Assembly: GCA_013396655.1 (NCBI GenBank)
Contig: WBMV01003156.1
Coordinates: 744,001-808,000, forward strand
DNA length: 64,000 bases
Source of the DNA: Campylorhamphus procurvoides
Taxonomy: Eukaryota; Chordata; Aves; Passeriformes; Dendrocolaptidae
Reading direction: 5' to 3'
Numbering within the stretch: position 1 is the stretch's first letter; each line of letters starts with the position of its first letter. Positions 37,644 through 48,426 of the stretch are shown one piece after another. Below the pieces are notes generated by a model that saw only the letters and a list, made by a program, of their open reading frames with translations, was not told the DNA's origin and made no database searches. The position numbers were made by a program, and so were the translations under genes.

Positions 37644-40600
37644 GTATGTTTATTTCAAGAAAGTTTATTATGGAATTAGCATAGAATGAATGAAAATTCC
37701 AGGGTAAAATTTCCTCGTTCGTACAAGTTTCTGTACTCCTAAGTGTGAAATTTTTGTGTCTTTCTTAAAATAGATTTTTTTCTTAAGCAGTTACAGCATG
37801 AGGACTTGCCTTTTACAAGCCAAAAAGGAGGCATTAGTGGAACTGAGAAACTGAGTTAGATCTAGCCTTTAATCCAGATGTTAAACAGTCAGGTATGTAC
37901 ATGTATTTAATATTTAAAATGAGAGATAGTTGCATTTAATAAGACATTTCTTACCACAAGAATGCAGTGGCATACAAAGAACAATGTTACTGATGGAGTT
38001 TCTTGACAATTGTCTATATTGATCCTTTCCTTTCTAGTTGAGCTCAATTGATCTTAAATGAAGCAGGGTTACTGTATAATAATATAATACAGAAATAGTA
38101 ATAATAACAGTAACAACAACAATAGTCATCATCATCATCTACTCCTTTTTTACCAATATGCAAAAAGTTCTTTTAAAATATTTTCATTTTTTCTTCTTTA
38201 TTCTCATATTTCAACCATATAATTGGTATTATTGCTATAGACTGATGTGCATGCTTGTGAGGTACTAATGTCCTGTTGTAAGTGTGATTCAAGCAGAGAT
38301 GAGTATTTGGAACTTTATCTACAGCCACATAGTCTTGTAGAATTATTACAAATAAGTGTAAAAGTGACGAAGTGGTAGAGGCTCAAAATGCTATGATAAG
38401 CAAAATCCATCAGAAGAAATGGCTTTTGTTGTTGTGCCTTTGCTAAGCAGCTGATTGCTGTGGGTCTCACTACTGAGCTGTTCTGATGCCTCCCTTTTAG
38501 AATCAGCCTTTCATCTTGACCCTTTCTATTCTGTAGTTATGAATAACTGCAGTTCAATAGATACTGAATGAGTTATTAAAAATTAACATCTGAAGGATCT
38601 GTTGCAACTTAGGCCTGATTATGTCAGAATGTGTATAAAAATTAAATGTTCTAAAGTAAAATAAATTAATAGTAGGGCTCATACATAACTATACCTTCAC
38701 AATTAGTTCAGTATGGCCTTAACTTCACAACTTTGTGGAAACGCACAGGTATATGCAGAAACTTAACTTATTTTATAATCTTTGAAACCAAGAATACGTC
38801 AAATGGACAACATTCATTCATTTGTTCTTGCACCTTCTATTTAATGCTAGCATCTCATGTTTGTACATTTGGAGAGAAAAAGTTGGATTGTTTGGCTCTA
38901 ATCCTATACATTCCTTCTGGTTCATGTATTTAGGCAGATTGTGTTGCTGTGAGTTTCTGTGTGGCGTGAAGTCTGTGGTCCTGTGTGATAAGCGACTAGA
39001 GAGTCATAAAAAAAGGACTTTGTCTTCTTATTTTGTTGATCACAAAATTTTTGATTAATTATTGTTTTGAAAAATCTGGCAGATTGAAGTGGATTTTGAT
39101 ACATGACATTAAAATTATACTGACATTCATATCTGAATAGAAAAGTATCTGAAAAGAGTATTTGAACATTTATTTCCCAGTAGTTTCACAAACTGATAAA
39201 CTGGAATGTCTTCAGATGCTACTAGGCTTCTGAAGCTTTTATTTTCTTTTACAGAATCTTTTTTAACAGTTAAAATAAGTAGATCAAAAAACTTTTCATT
39301 GTTACAGACATGAGGGAAAATGGGCACATTCTGTTTTTATGCCAATAAAACATTGATGTTTTGTATAAGGTTGTATGATAAGATCCATGAATGGATTTTT
39401 TCAGAATTATTAATATTAATATTAATATAAAGTGGGAAACCTCAGGTATTGTAGCATCATAAGTCTTTATCTGGAATCAGTCATGGATAAACGTACCTTA
39501 TGCACATAAATGTTGTGAAACAGGCAACCTGTAACTTTGTGGATCTCATTGCTTTAGGCCACTAACCCTCACACGTAAATGTGATGAGCTGATCCTCACA
39601 GTGTGGTGATCTGATCTTAAATATGCAGCTTGGTGGAGAGATGCAAAAGTACATCTTGGTGTGGGAAACTGAGAGAAACTGACTATAAGTGATTTGCACA
39701 AGGCTAGACAGTAAATGAGACAAAGTTGAGCTTCTGAATCTGTCTCTCACTAGACTTAGAATTATGATCAATTATGAAATCATATTTCAAAATTATTGAT
39801 ATTGTTAAGTATAAATCTGTTTATATATTTATAATATAGCTTCTTAAATTTTAAATTTTTAGTTATACCAATCCTTCAGTCATCCTGATGTAACTAGCTT
39901 ATGTGCAATAAAAAAGTGCCACACATATAAATATTGGATACTTAACTGCATCAAATTAACAACCTTCAAAAAGTGATTACCAAAAATTCATTTAATATAT
40001 CTTTGCTGTAGATTCTAAGAATCACATAAGCAAACAGTTGATTCACATGTTGAAGTTCAGATTTTGCTGTGGAAAGTTTTAGGAAAAGGTCTTTCCTCCC
40101 CTTTTATCTTCAAATCTTCAATTAGTATTCTGTTCATATGCAATTTTAATTGCCATATTATAGTTTGCAAAGATGGTATGCAGCTGTAAAATGCTGCACT
40201 TTATTGCAGCAAGAGGAATATTTATCTGAACAGATACATTACTGTTACTGTAAAGAATGGGCCTATTTTACTTTATCAGCAGCTAAGGGGAAGGTTAATG
40301 GCTATGATATATCTTTTACATTGTGTGTGAAACATGGAGTGCTCTGCACTGTTAAGATTTACAGTGTGGAAGACAAAGCATGTGCTGTTCCAAGCACTCT
40401 CTTACCAACAAACTGTAAACTTGGGAATTAATTTCAAATCCCCCTAAATATGTTAAAACAACATTAAGATTGGAAAAGGAAATAATTTCTTCACATAAAT
40501 TCATGCTTTTAAGCTTTTGTGCATAGGAAGGCCTTGTAAATTTTATGGATTTCCCAAGCAAGCAAAGTATGCAAGTAACCAGGATGTTTTCAATATTCAT

Positions 40601-43274
40601 TGTATTTCCATCTGTAGTGCAGCAAGGTACAGGAACAAAACAGTACAAAAATTCTGTTTATTATTTTGAAGAAAGAGTCAGTACCTTCAGAGAGGACATA
40701 GTCTTGCTGTTAGGAAATCCAATCTCAGCAAAAGGTACCAGATTGCAGTTTAGGTGTACATGAATAGGATGATAAATATCAGCAATAAGGGAGATGCTCA
40801 ACTGTTGGGTTTCCCATCTTTTTTGTCCTGTAGCTGAAAAGTAATAGGACCCACTGGAATGATGTACCTCAATGACTGTTAGCTTGACCATTGTAGGACC
40901 ACTGCAGATTTGGTAGGACAGACTATAATGGGACTTGGTACAGGAATAATTTGGAATATGTCCATTAAATATTATGTACTCTGTATTTATGAAAGCTAGT
41001 GATAGTGCATATAGATTCTAATCTCTAGAACAAAATTCAGAGCTCTGCTTTAGAGAGCTGTGTCATACATTTCACAGGAATGGTTGAGCATGTTAAAGCA
41101 GAGTCATAAACTACCGAAAAGCTAATTGAGCCAATAAGACAGAAATGCCAAATTTATTTCATAATTCTTTTTTTTTTTTCTAGAGACTAGATAGCTCCTT
41201 TATATGGCTTAAGCTTTCATTCAACAGGCTCAGATTATATCTTGCATTTCATCCCACACCTGTGCAAAAAGGTGTGCTCTACACCTTCTCTGTACATCTC
41301 TCCTGTGCAGGAGAAGAAGGGAAGTTTCACTAAGAAGAGTACACAAAAGGCAGTAATTTTCAAATATTTTGGAGAGTTATTAGTTTCACCCCTTGCTTTG
41401 ACAGACATCAATAGATTTATAAAAATTCAGTCCTTTAATTTGATCCTGGTCCAAGAGGCTACCAATCAGATCCCACGTCTCCATTCCCCCAGATAAAGAG
41501 ATTTACCACTGAGTAACAAAGTCAAGTTCCTGTCTCTCCACAATTTGCAAACCTGATTCTTGAATTCCTTTCAGCAATCTGACCCACCTTTAATTTCAAA
41601 CAGGAGTAATACTGAATTCCTCTGTAATGCAATCCTAAGTAGTGGTTATAAACATTTAGTGATGCTTTGCTTTAAAATACAGCAGTATGGGATACTGCAA
41701 ATTGTCATAATACCAGATTGTGTTCTCTTAGGAGATTAAAAATGTAGGTTTCTGGATCATGTTTTCATTTTTTTCCTGATCTGGGACTATAGTATTTTTG
41801 AACAAGTTCAAATGTAGAAAGCACATCAGAACATAGTAATGATACTAAGTACAATATTTCAGGATTAGGCAGAAGATAAGCTGAATATCTCAGAATCATA
41901 GCTTTTGTTTTAAGATGTGACTTTGAAAAGGTTCTCCAGACTATTCTCATTATATAATTATCAGACTGTGGAGCTTTTTTTTGCCATGTAATTAACTACC
42001 ATAAAATAGACTACCTTTGCTACCTGTTAGAGAATTTGCCCATGAACTTTCAGCTGTGTTAGCAGACAGTTTGTATGGACCATGAAGGGAGTTGGAACCA
42101 TCATCTCAGCAAATAATTTAATACATTTTCATGTTTTGAAATGTTAAAGGTTTTTTTGAGAAGTGGAAGGAATGACGTCACTAGGTTACTATTGTTCTTA
42201 CATACAATGTTTGTACATTGAACTCCATGACTTCCTATTTCACAGCTAAGAGAACAATGTTAGAAGACTCTCATTGTTTACACCATACTTCATTTATACA
42301 TCTGTAGTTTACATTGAAAGACTTGAATTAAAACCTGAGTATTTCTTGATGAAATCTTCCAGCTGTAATTAATTTTATTTTCTGAAAAATCCCAGGTTTT
42401 CTTTTCTTTTAAGCCAGAAATATCCTACCCATTTTGGTTAGGTTACCAAGATTCTTTCAATATAGTGTACTTTTCAATTGCAAGCAATCATTATAGCTTC
42501 AGAGCTTCAGTTTGAGTATTTTTGTGATGGAGCATTGTTCCAGGAAAGAAATAAGTGCTTATCTTGTAAATATTTTATGATTTTGTTTTTGTTTAGCACT
42601 ACATCAACTGGAGAAAATTAATTGTAGTTCTGTAGATTAAAATAATCTTTCCACAAATTGATGAAGAGAAGTATAACTTTCTCCTTACTAGTGAGGCTTG
42701 CTCAGGCCCCAGGGAAGATGTCATTATTTGGCTCTTTTTCTTTCTTCTCATTTGATTATTTCAGATAACCTTTACAGACATGGCAAACTTTTCAGATGAG
42801 AACATCCCTCTTTATAATAAATTGTTAAGTACATTAACAATGGTCCATCTGCAATATTTCATAGCGTCAGATTTAATACAGACCTAAAAAAAAAAAAGTT
42901 TTTGGGACAATTGTATAATACTTTCCATTTTGCATTAAATGTCTTTTTGAGAAAGAGCTATAATAGTTATAACTATGTAAAATACAAGGCTTCTTCTTAT
43001 TTCACCAAATAGCCACATATTTTACTTATTTGTTTGTTAAACATATAATTTTTTTCTTATATGCAGTGCTATAATGAGGAGGTCAGTGTGGGAAGCTTCT
43101 GGCAGTTTTGGTTCTAGGTGCAAGTCTGAGATCGTAACTTAACTGCACTTCAGCTTTAGGAAACCTTCACGCTTCCTATCTCTCACTTTCATCTGTGACA
43201 ACCAAACGTTTGGTGTGGGTTGTTCTTTTTTGTTTGGTTGGTTTGGTTTGTTTTCTGTTGTTGTTTCTTGGGTT
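37644..43274. other. AT-rich noncoding DNA, no gene seen
   Basis: Contains a short AAC/ATC-rich run at about 38098-38142 and a TTAATA run near 39406-39428. A 93-codon frame at 40150-40431 opens on TTG and encodes nothing recognised. Its sequence is non-repetitive and could equally be a conserved noncoding element. No exon, RNA or transposon is recognised elsewhere in the stretch. Confidence 0.5.
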
Positions 43275-43324
43275 TTATTATTATTATTATTATTATTATT
43301 TATTTTATTATTATTTTATTTTTT
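43275..43324. repeat. (TTA)n microsatellite
   Basis: About nine TTA units followed by imperfect TTATTTTATTA units. Upstream sequence at about 43225-43274 is TTTG/GTT-rich low complexity. Confidence 0.92.
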
Positions 43325-43362
43325 AATCTAACTATATGTTATGCAATTAATAGTCTGTTCAT

Positions 43363-43620
43363 GTAGAGTACTTTGGGTTGAAAGGGGCCTTTAAAGGTCA
43401 TCTAGTCTAACCTCCCTGCACTGAGCACATCTTCAACTAGACTAGGTGGCTCAGAGCCCCATCCAGCCTGACCTTGAATGTTTCCAGGGATGAGGCAGCC
43501 TGTTCCATTGTTTGCTTGACTTCACTGTAAAAAATCTCATCCTTATGTCTGAATCTAGTCTGAATCTGCCCTCTTTTAGTTTAAAAACATTACCCCTCTC
43601 AAAACAGGCCCTGCCAAAGT
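43363..43620 (-). mobile_element. CR1 LINE 3' fragment (minus strand)
   Basis: The plus strand reads CTTTGGGTTGAAAGGGGCCT, then AGGTCATCTAGTCTAACCTC, then CAGAGCCCCATCCAGCCTGA and CCCTCTTTTAGTTTAAAAAC. This is the reverse complement of the CR1 3' UTR in its usual order. The 3' tail lies at the low-coordinate end. Sequence from about 43621 to 43774 no longer matches CR1 recognisably. The part from 43486 onward is repeated beyond the N at 43989. Confidence 0.83.
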
Positions 43621-43988
43621 TCTGCAGTTCCAGTTCGACTAGGTGGCTTTTTCCATTGTTTTTCTTATCTTGTGATATCTAGAAAATGTCCTTTCCTTTT
43701 ATCTAGAAGAAAATGGAATGTTTAAAGTTCAGTTGTCCCTCTTTGTTGCTTCTGGTGACGCAAACTACTTTTCCCTGAGATTAGCTCAGTTGATTAGAGC
43801 CTGGTCCTAATAATGCTGAGGTCATGGGTTCAATCCCTGTACACGCCATTCACTTCAGAGTTGGACTTGATGATCCGTGTGGGTCCCTTCCAACTCAGAA
43901 TATTCTGCAATTCTGTGGCATATTCTAATCTCTATTTTACCTCCTCTTCTTCAGAGGTCATGCTGTCATGATACTTACTTGAGAGGAA
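43486..43988. repeat. Duplicated 503-bp block, copy 1 (probable false duplication)
   Basis: This block recurs at 43990-44492 at a constant offset of 504 bp, with no difference that I could find. A single N at 43989 sits exactly at the junction. The duplication contains half of the CR1 fragment and the entire tRNA/CR1 SINE. Identity and a junction on N indicate overlapping contig ends that were not merged. Confidence 0.92.
43775..43918 (+). mobile_element. tRNA-Ile-derived SINE with CR1-type tail (TguSINE1-like), copy in block 1
   Basis: The head (about 43775-43848) folds in order as a tRNA-Ile(AAT): A box TAGCTCAGTTG at 43782-43792, anticodon AAT at 43809-43811 in a CTAATAA loop, B box GGTTCAATCCC at 43827-43837, ending GCCA. 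The two acceptor strands no longer pair well, so it is not a functional tRNA. The tail (about 43849-43918) is CR1-like: TTGGACTTGATGATCC, GGGTCCCTTCCAACTCAG and a final ATTCTGCAATTCTGTG. A tRNA-Ile head joined to a CR1 tail is the known structure of the passerine SINE TguSINE1, which is mobilised by CR1 enzymes. An internal Pol III promoter is present, but the copy is diverged. Confidence 0.85.
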
Positions 43989-43989
43989 N
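43989..43989. other. Single-N scaffold gap
   Basis: One unresolved base separating the two identical 503-bp blocks. Confidence 0.95.
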
Positions 43990-44492
43990 AGGGATGAGGC
44001 AGCCTGTTCCATTGTTTGCTTGACTTCACTGTAAAAAATCTCATCCTTATGTCTGAATCTAGTCTGAATCTGCCCTCTTTTAGTTTAAAAACATTACCCC
44101 TCTCAAAACAGGCCCTGCCAAAGTTCTGCAGTTCCAGTTCGACTAGGTGGCTTTTTCCATTGTTTTTCTTATCTTGTGATATCTAGAAAATGTCCTTTCC
44201 TTTTATCTAGAAGAAAATGGAATGTTTAAAGTTCAGTTGTCCCTCTTTGTTGCTTCTGGTGACGCAAACTACTTTTCCCTGAGATTAGCTCAGTTGATTA
44301 GAGCCTGGTCCTAATAATGCTGAGGTCATGGGTTCAATCCCTGTACACGCCATTCACTTCAGAGTTGGACTTGATGATCCGTGTGGGTCCCTTCCAACTC
44401 AGAATATTCTGCAATTCTGTGGCATATTCTAATCTCTATTTTACCTCCTCTTCTTCAGAGGTCATGCTGTCATGATACTTACTTGAGAGGAA
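43990..44492. repeat. Duplicated 503-bp block, copy 2
   Basis: Exact repeat of 43486-43988, continuing without a gap into unique DNA at 44493. Its first 135 bp (43990-44124) are CR1 (minus strand), already annotated in copy 1. Confidence 0.92.
44279..44422 (+). mobile_element. tRNA-Ile/CR1 SINE, second appearance (in block 2)
   Basis: Same element as at 43775-43918, displaced by 504 bp within the duplicated block. Count it once unless the duplication is confirmed to be real. Confidence 0.8.
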
Positions 44493-46559
44493 AGTAACTT
44501 TGGGATTTTGATTGTTTGTTATTACTTTCCTGTTTCATTGATAAATTAATTCTCAGTTTGTTGAAATACTCTCTAATTTTTCTAGGTCTAGTATCCATAT
44601 AGTTCAAACTGATGGCAGGTTTCCCAGAACTTATTTGTGGAAACTATCTTCCAACATAGTCCAAGATGTTGAATGCCTGTGCATTTCTCTAGTTCCTGCA
44701 GCCAAACTAAAAACATGTCCTTCCAAGATGAGTGATGATACAAGTAAATCATTTGTGACCCCTGCAGCAATGTCAATGCTGAAAAAAAAGTCCTGTTTAA
44801 GGACATTAACAGCCATAGCATCCTGAATTCATAAATCATCTGGTTCAGTTTCTAATTGTTTCTTTTACTCCAGCCCCTAAGGAAAGAAGCTGCCACAAAG
44901 CAGAACTGTACAAGGTTTAGGTGTGAAAGCCCTAAATTCATCCCACTGCTCTCTGGTCTTATATCTGTTCAACGTGGTAAGGCTATCTGCAAGCCTGTAT
45001 GTGAGAAAGCAAGATGATATAAGTGAAAAGATACATTTGTGTACTGCCAGCAGAATAAAAAGACTTGCCTTTTCAAAAAAATTAGAAGAAAGTTTCAAAA
45101 TGCAATGGTATGTATTGCACCACCTTCAGACAGTACAGATTATTATGACTTCTGAAAAAAAAAATAAAGAATAGAATTTAAATAATGAAAACATCCACTG
45201 GAATAGCTGTAGGTTCAAATAGTACAGATAGTTTCTGGATGCTACATAATTTCCTTCAAATTAAAGCTATTACAAGCAGGTAGATCCGGAGTTAAAACAT
45301 TAATAATGAAACCACTTTTGGCAATCCAGAACTGCTGACTCTTCAGAAATTTAGTTCCCAATACTAAATTTTGCAATAAAATTAAAAGAATCATCCTACC
45401 AATAAAGTCAGCTCCAAGCTTTGCCTGACACTTTAGAGCACAATTTTTTTCTAACACTTGGGGGCCTTTTTCATAGCTTTGTGCCCTTTTAAAGGCCTCA
45501 ATATATTTAGATTCTGTTTTCATGTTTCCTTTTCACAAAAGCTCTCTCTTAGTCTAATAGTGCCAGTGAGAAGAAATTCAGACCATAAAACTGGAATAAA
45601 TAGTGAAACTTTAAATTCACAGGTCATGCTAATTTTTTGGCTTTTTCTTTTTTCCAAGAACACGCCTTCTGCAGATGTCATATCCACTAAGCTCTGCCTG
45701 CTGTACGTAAATGGAATATACCAGTGGTTATTTATGGTTAGAGCTACATGTGAGATTTAGGGTCTTGTTTATTTGGGGCTTGGGTGTTGTTTTTTTTTGG
45801 GTGGGTGGATCTGTTGGGATTGAGAAAATCAGTTTTAATTCAGGATGTTATTTGCTATGTTTCGCTCTCAAGTATATATTGGGCATTATCACAACCCACA
45901 GCATGGGTGCTGATAGCCATGCAAGCTCTTCAAATAGAATAAAAAAATTAATAATAAATAAAATTTTACCAGGTGTCATGCTTTGAAGAACTTTCTCTTT
46001 GTTCCAATAAATGGTCATGACGTGTTGAGAAAATATTTTTAATGTAATATAGTAAATATTATTATAAAAAAAAATTATACAATGAGCTTTGCCCTCAGAC
46101 ATTGTGTAGGCTCATAAAAGCTCTCAGTTAACTCATCAGGATTCTGTTTTCTTTTCCAGGTCAATGCAGGGCTCTCACAGACTCGAATCTGCCAGACGCA
46201 GACAGATGTCTTGCAAATCTTAGGACAGTTGAACTTACACTCAACACCACCATGTGCTAAATTAATCCTGTAAAAGACCTCAGTATCCATCAATACCCCA
46301 GATTTTCCATAGAATTCATTCCTGGAGCTAATTAGCAGAATATCTTTTTCACCATTTAAATCTAAGATGTGATTTTGGAGTTGGTTGATTTCTATCCCTA
46401 CTGTTAGTTTGGCAATACAACCTGAACAATTCAGCTCTCTTAGAATCCTATATTCTCTCAAATCAGCAGGTTTTTATAATCTCACTCATTGTAAACATAT
46501 CATGAAACAATGAAGTTACTTGCCCAAGGCTACAGAGAAGTCAAAAATAACAATAAAAA
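44493..46559. other. AT-rich noncoding DNA; one unexplained open frame
   Basis: A minus-strand frame of 128 codons (46461 down to 46075) opens on TTG and is cysteine-containing, but I recognise no family. By a rough chance estimate about one frame of that length is expected in a window this AT-rich. Other frames are 100 codons or shorter. No repeat family recognised. Confidence 0.5.
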
Positions 46560-46643
46560 ATAGTGGTCCTGTGCAGGGCCAGGAGTTGAACTTTGATGAT
46601 CCTCGTGGGTCCCTTCAACTCAGTATATTCTGTGATTCTGTGT
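46560..46643 (+). mobile_element. CR1-type 3' tail fragment (plus strand)
   Basis: GCAGGGCCAGGAGTTGAACT, GATGATCCTCGTGGGTCCCT, CAACTCAGTATATTCTGTGA and a final TTCTGTG are the terminal 80 bp or so of a CR1 copy. The tRNA/CR1 SINE shares this tail, so a truncated SINE is also possible, but no tRNA-like head precedes it. Confidence 0.8.
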
Positions 46644-47817
46644 TTCCAGGAATATATTTAAAAAGCTGAACTTCCTAAATATACTATTGGCTGCTCTAGA
46701 CAAATAGGCTTTCATATAAGAGAAATTATATTTAATTAACTCTGCCACAACAATAATAAACATTTTATTAGCCTATTTTTTCCCTAGCACCAATTTCTAA
46801 AAGATCATAAGTATTTGCTGTCATCTGTAATTTATGAATGCAGACTAATCAATAGTGAAGTAACTGAGCTCTTTTCTACAAATGCAAACTCTGTTTCAGT
46901 CATCCCAGTGTTTGCCAATCCAAGTGTCATGACCTGAATACTTATATATTTGGAACTGGACCTAAACTGCTGCTGAAATTCACAGTCAGCAGATTCTGAC
47001 ACATATATTTAAATTTAATCACATAATTTTGTTAATAATGTTCAGATTACTGAACTGTTAAGAGATTGGATTAATTGTGCATGACCTAAACCAACCTTAC
47101 AGAAAGTTTTGGTTGTTATTTATTGATCATTAATTGATTGTTTGTAGATCAACTTTGTGTCATCATCAGCTGTACCCAGGTAGCTGGGAGACAAGTTGTT
47201 ACGGAATAGAAAGCTTTCTCCCTAAACCACTTTGTATTCTCACATAATTAAGAGGAATTATGTTCTATTTGCAAAATATAATGTAGTTCCTACACAGTAT
47301 TTTTTCTAGATTTATGAATCAAGCAATTTATTTCCCAGAGCAAGTTTTAGAGATCAGATAGATCTCCTGATCAAGATGAACCATTTGCTTATGTTGGTAA
47401 AAATATTCCTAAAATTCTTACGTCCCAAAGTGTATTGACCAAAGACATAAGATTGATTATTCTCAATTGTTAAACTTTTTAATAATGCCACCAGCCTCAT
47501 TATTGGAACTGAAATTATGATCACTATGGAAACTCAGTTTTTCAGGTTCAAAGGGCTTATTTCATCTAATTCAAGTAAATGAGATGACAGTAACATCTCT
47601 CCTGAATAACAATAGTGGCTTTTTGTTCTTTGCTATCAGAGATATATCTAGTATTTTTTTAAGTTTTCAGTTTCAGGTATTTAAATAACTTAATATTAAA
47701 AGGAAATAATGAAAAAAATTGCCTAAAAAGTACCAATGGTTCTATCAATATCCATGATAAGAGAAAAACAAAATACATATATATTGCTGGGAGACCTTAT
47801 TGAAAACATTGAGTAAA
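46644..47817. other. AT-rich noncoding DNA, no gene seen
   Basis: No frame of note, recognised repeat or RNA. Confidence 0.55.
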
Positions 47818-47882
47818 GGTCAAATTATTTTGACCAAATTATAAGGTCAAATAATGACCTTATCTCAGAGATCTGAGATAAG
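47818..47882. repeat. Cluster of three stem-loops, two mutually exclusive
   Basis: GGTCAAA (47818-47824) pairs with TTTGACC (47829-47835). ATAAGGTCA (47841-47849) pairs with TGACCTTAT (47855-47863). CTTATCTCA (47859-47867) pairs with TGAGATAAG (47874-47882). The second and third stems share CTTAT, so only one can form. GACCTTAT also occurs just upstream near 47794. Individually each is chance-level; the clustering is mildly unusual. Confidence 0.6.
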
Positions 47883-48389
47883 AAGACGTTTTCCATATGT
47901 TGTGCTTTGTGTCTTTCATTCTTCTTGCCTTTCCTTCTTACCTTCCCTCTTCCTATTTGGAAGATAAGAAGAATAAAATAAGATTGCTATCCTATGGCTG
48001 TTGCTATCAATATTATTATCACTTTGGCAATCCATATCACTATTACTTCAGTTTTTCTTTATTCTCAAGTCTGAGGATCTATAATGTAATGTAAAAACAA
48101 GATACGTGGACTTTTTTTGTTTGTTTTTAAAAGTACTTTGTAATATTATTTGGTTCTGTCATGGTACAATCCCACAATATTATCCATACACACTTGTCAA
48201 AGGATTTGCTGAACTTGTTCTTTCAGACATTTTCATTCTAGAAGTTATTCATTAGGTAATCAAAAACATCACCAAAATTCAGCCTTCCTAACTATCATAA
48301 GGGTGAGATAGACGTCCTATATCACTTACATCAAAATTTATCTGCTTAAGAACTTACCTCACCCTAAAAGCCCACATTAATTGTGCCTC

Positions 48390-48393
<4 letters not shown>
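47883..48393. other. AT-rich noncoding DNA, no gene seen
   Basis: No recognised content. Nothing upstream of the A-run resembles a processed gene copy I know, and no AATAAA stands at the usual distance before it. Confidence 0.5.

Positions 48394-48424
<31 letters not shown>
48394..48424. repeat. A31 homopolymer
   Basis: Thirty-one consecutive A residues between CTCTCTT and GGTTGG. It could be a plain mononucleotide repeat or the tail of a retrocopy. The length is likely to be imprecise in short-read data. Confidence 0.9.

Positions 48425-48426
<2 letters not shown>

Noticed and set aside
40150..40431. 93-codon plus-strand frame
   Set aside because: It opens on TTG, no splice signals were found and no family is recognised.
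43775..43848. Apparent tRNA-Ile(AAT) gene
   Set aside because: The acceptor strands no longer pair and the sequence runs straight into a CR1-type tail, so it is the head of a SINE rather than a tRNA gene.
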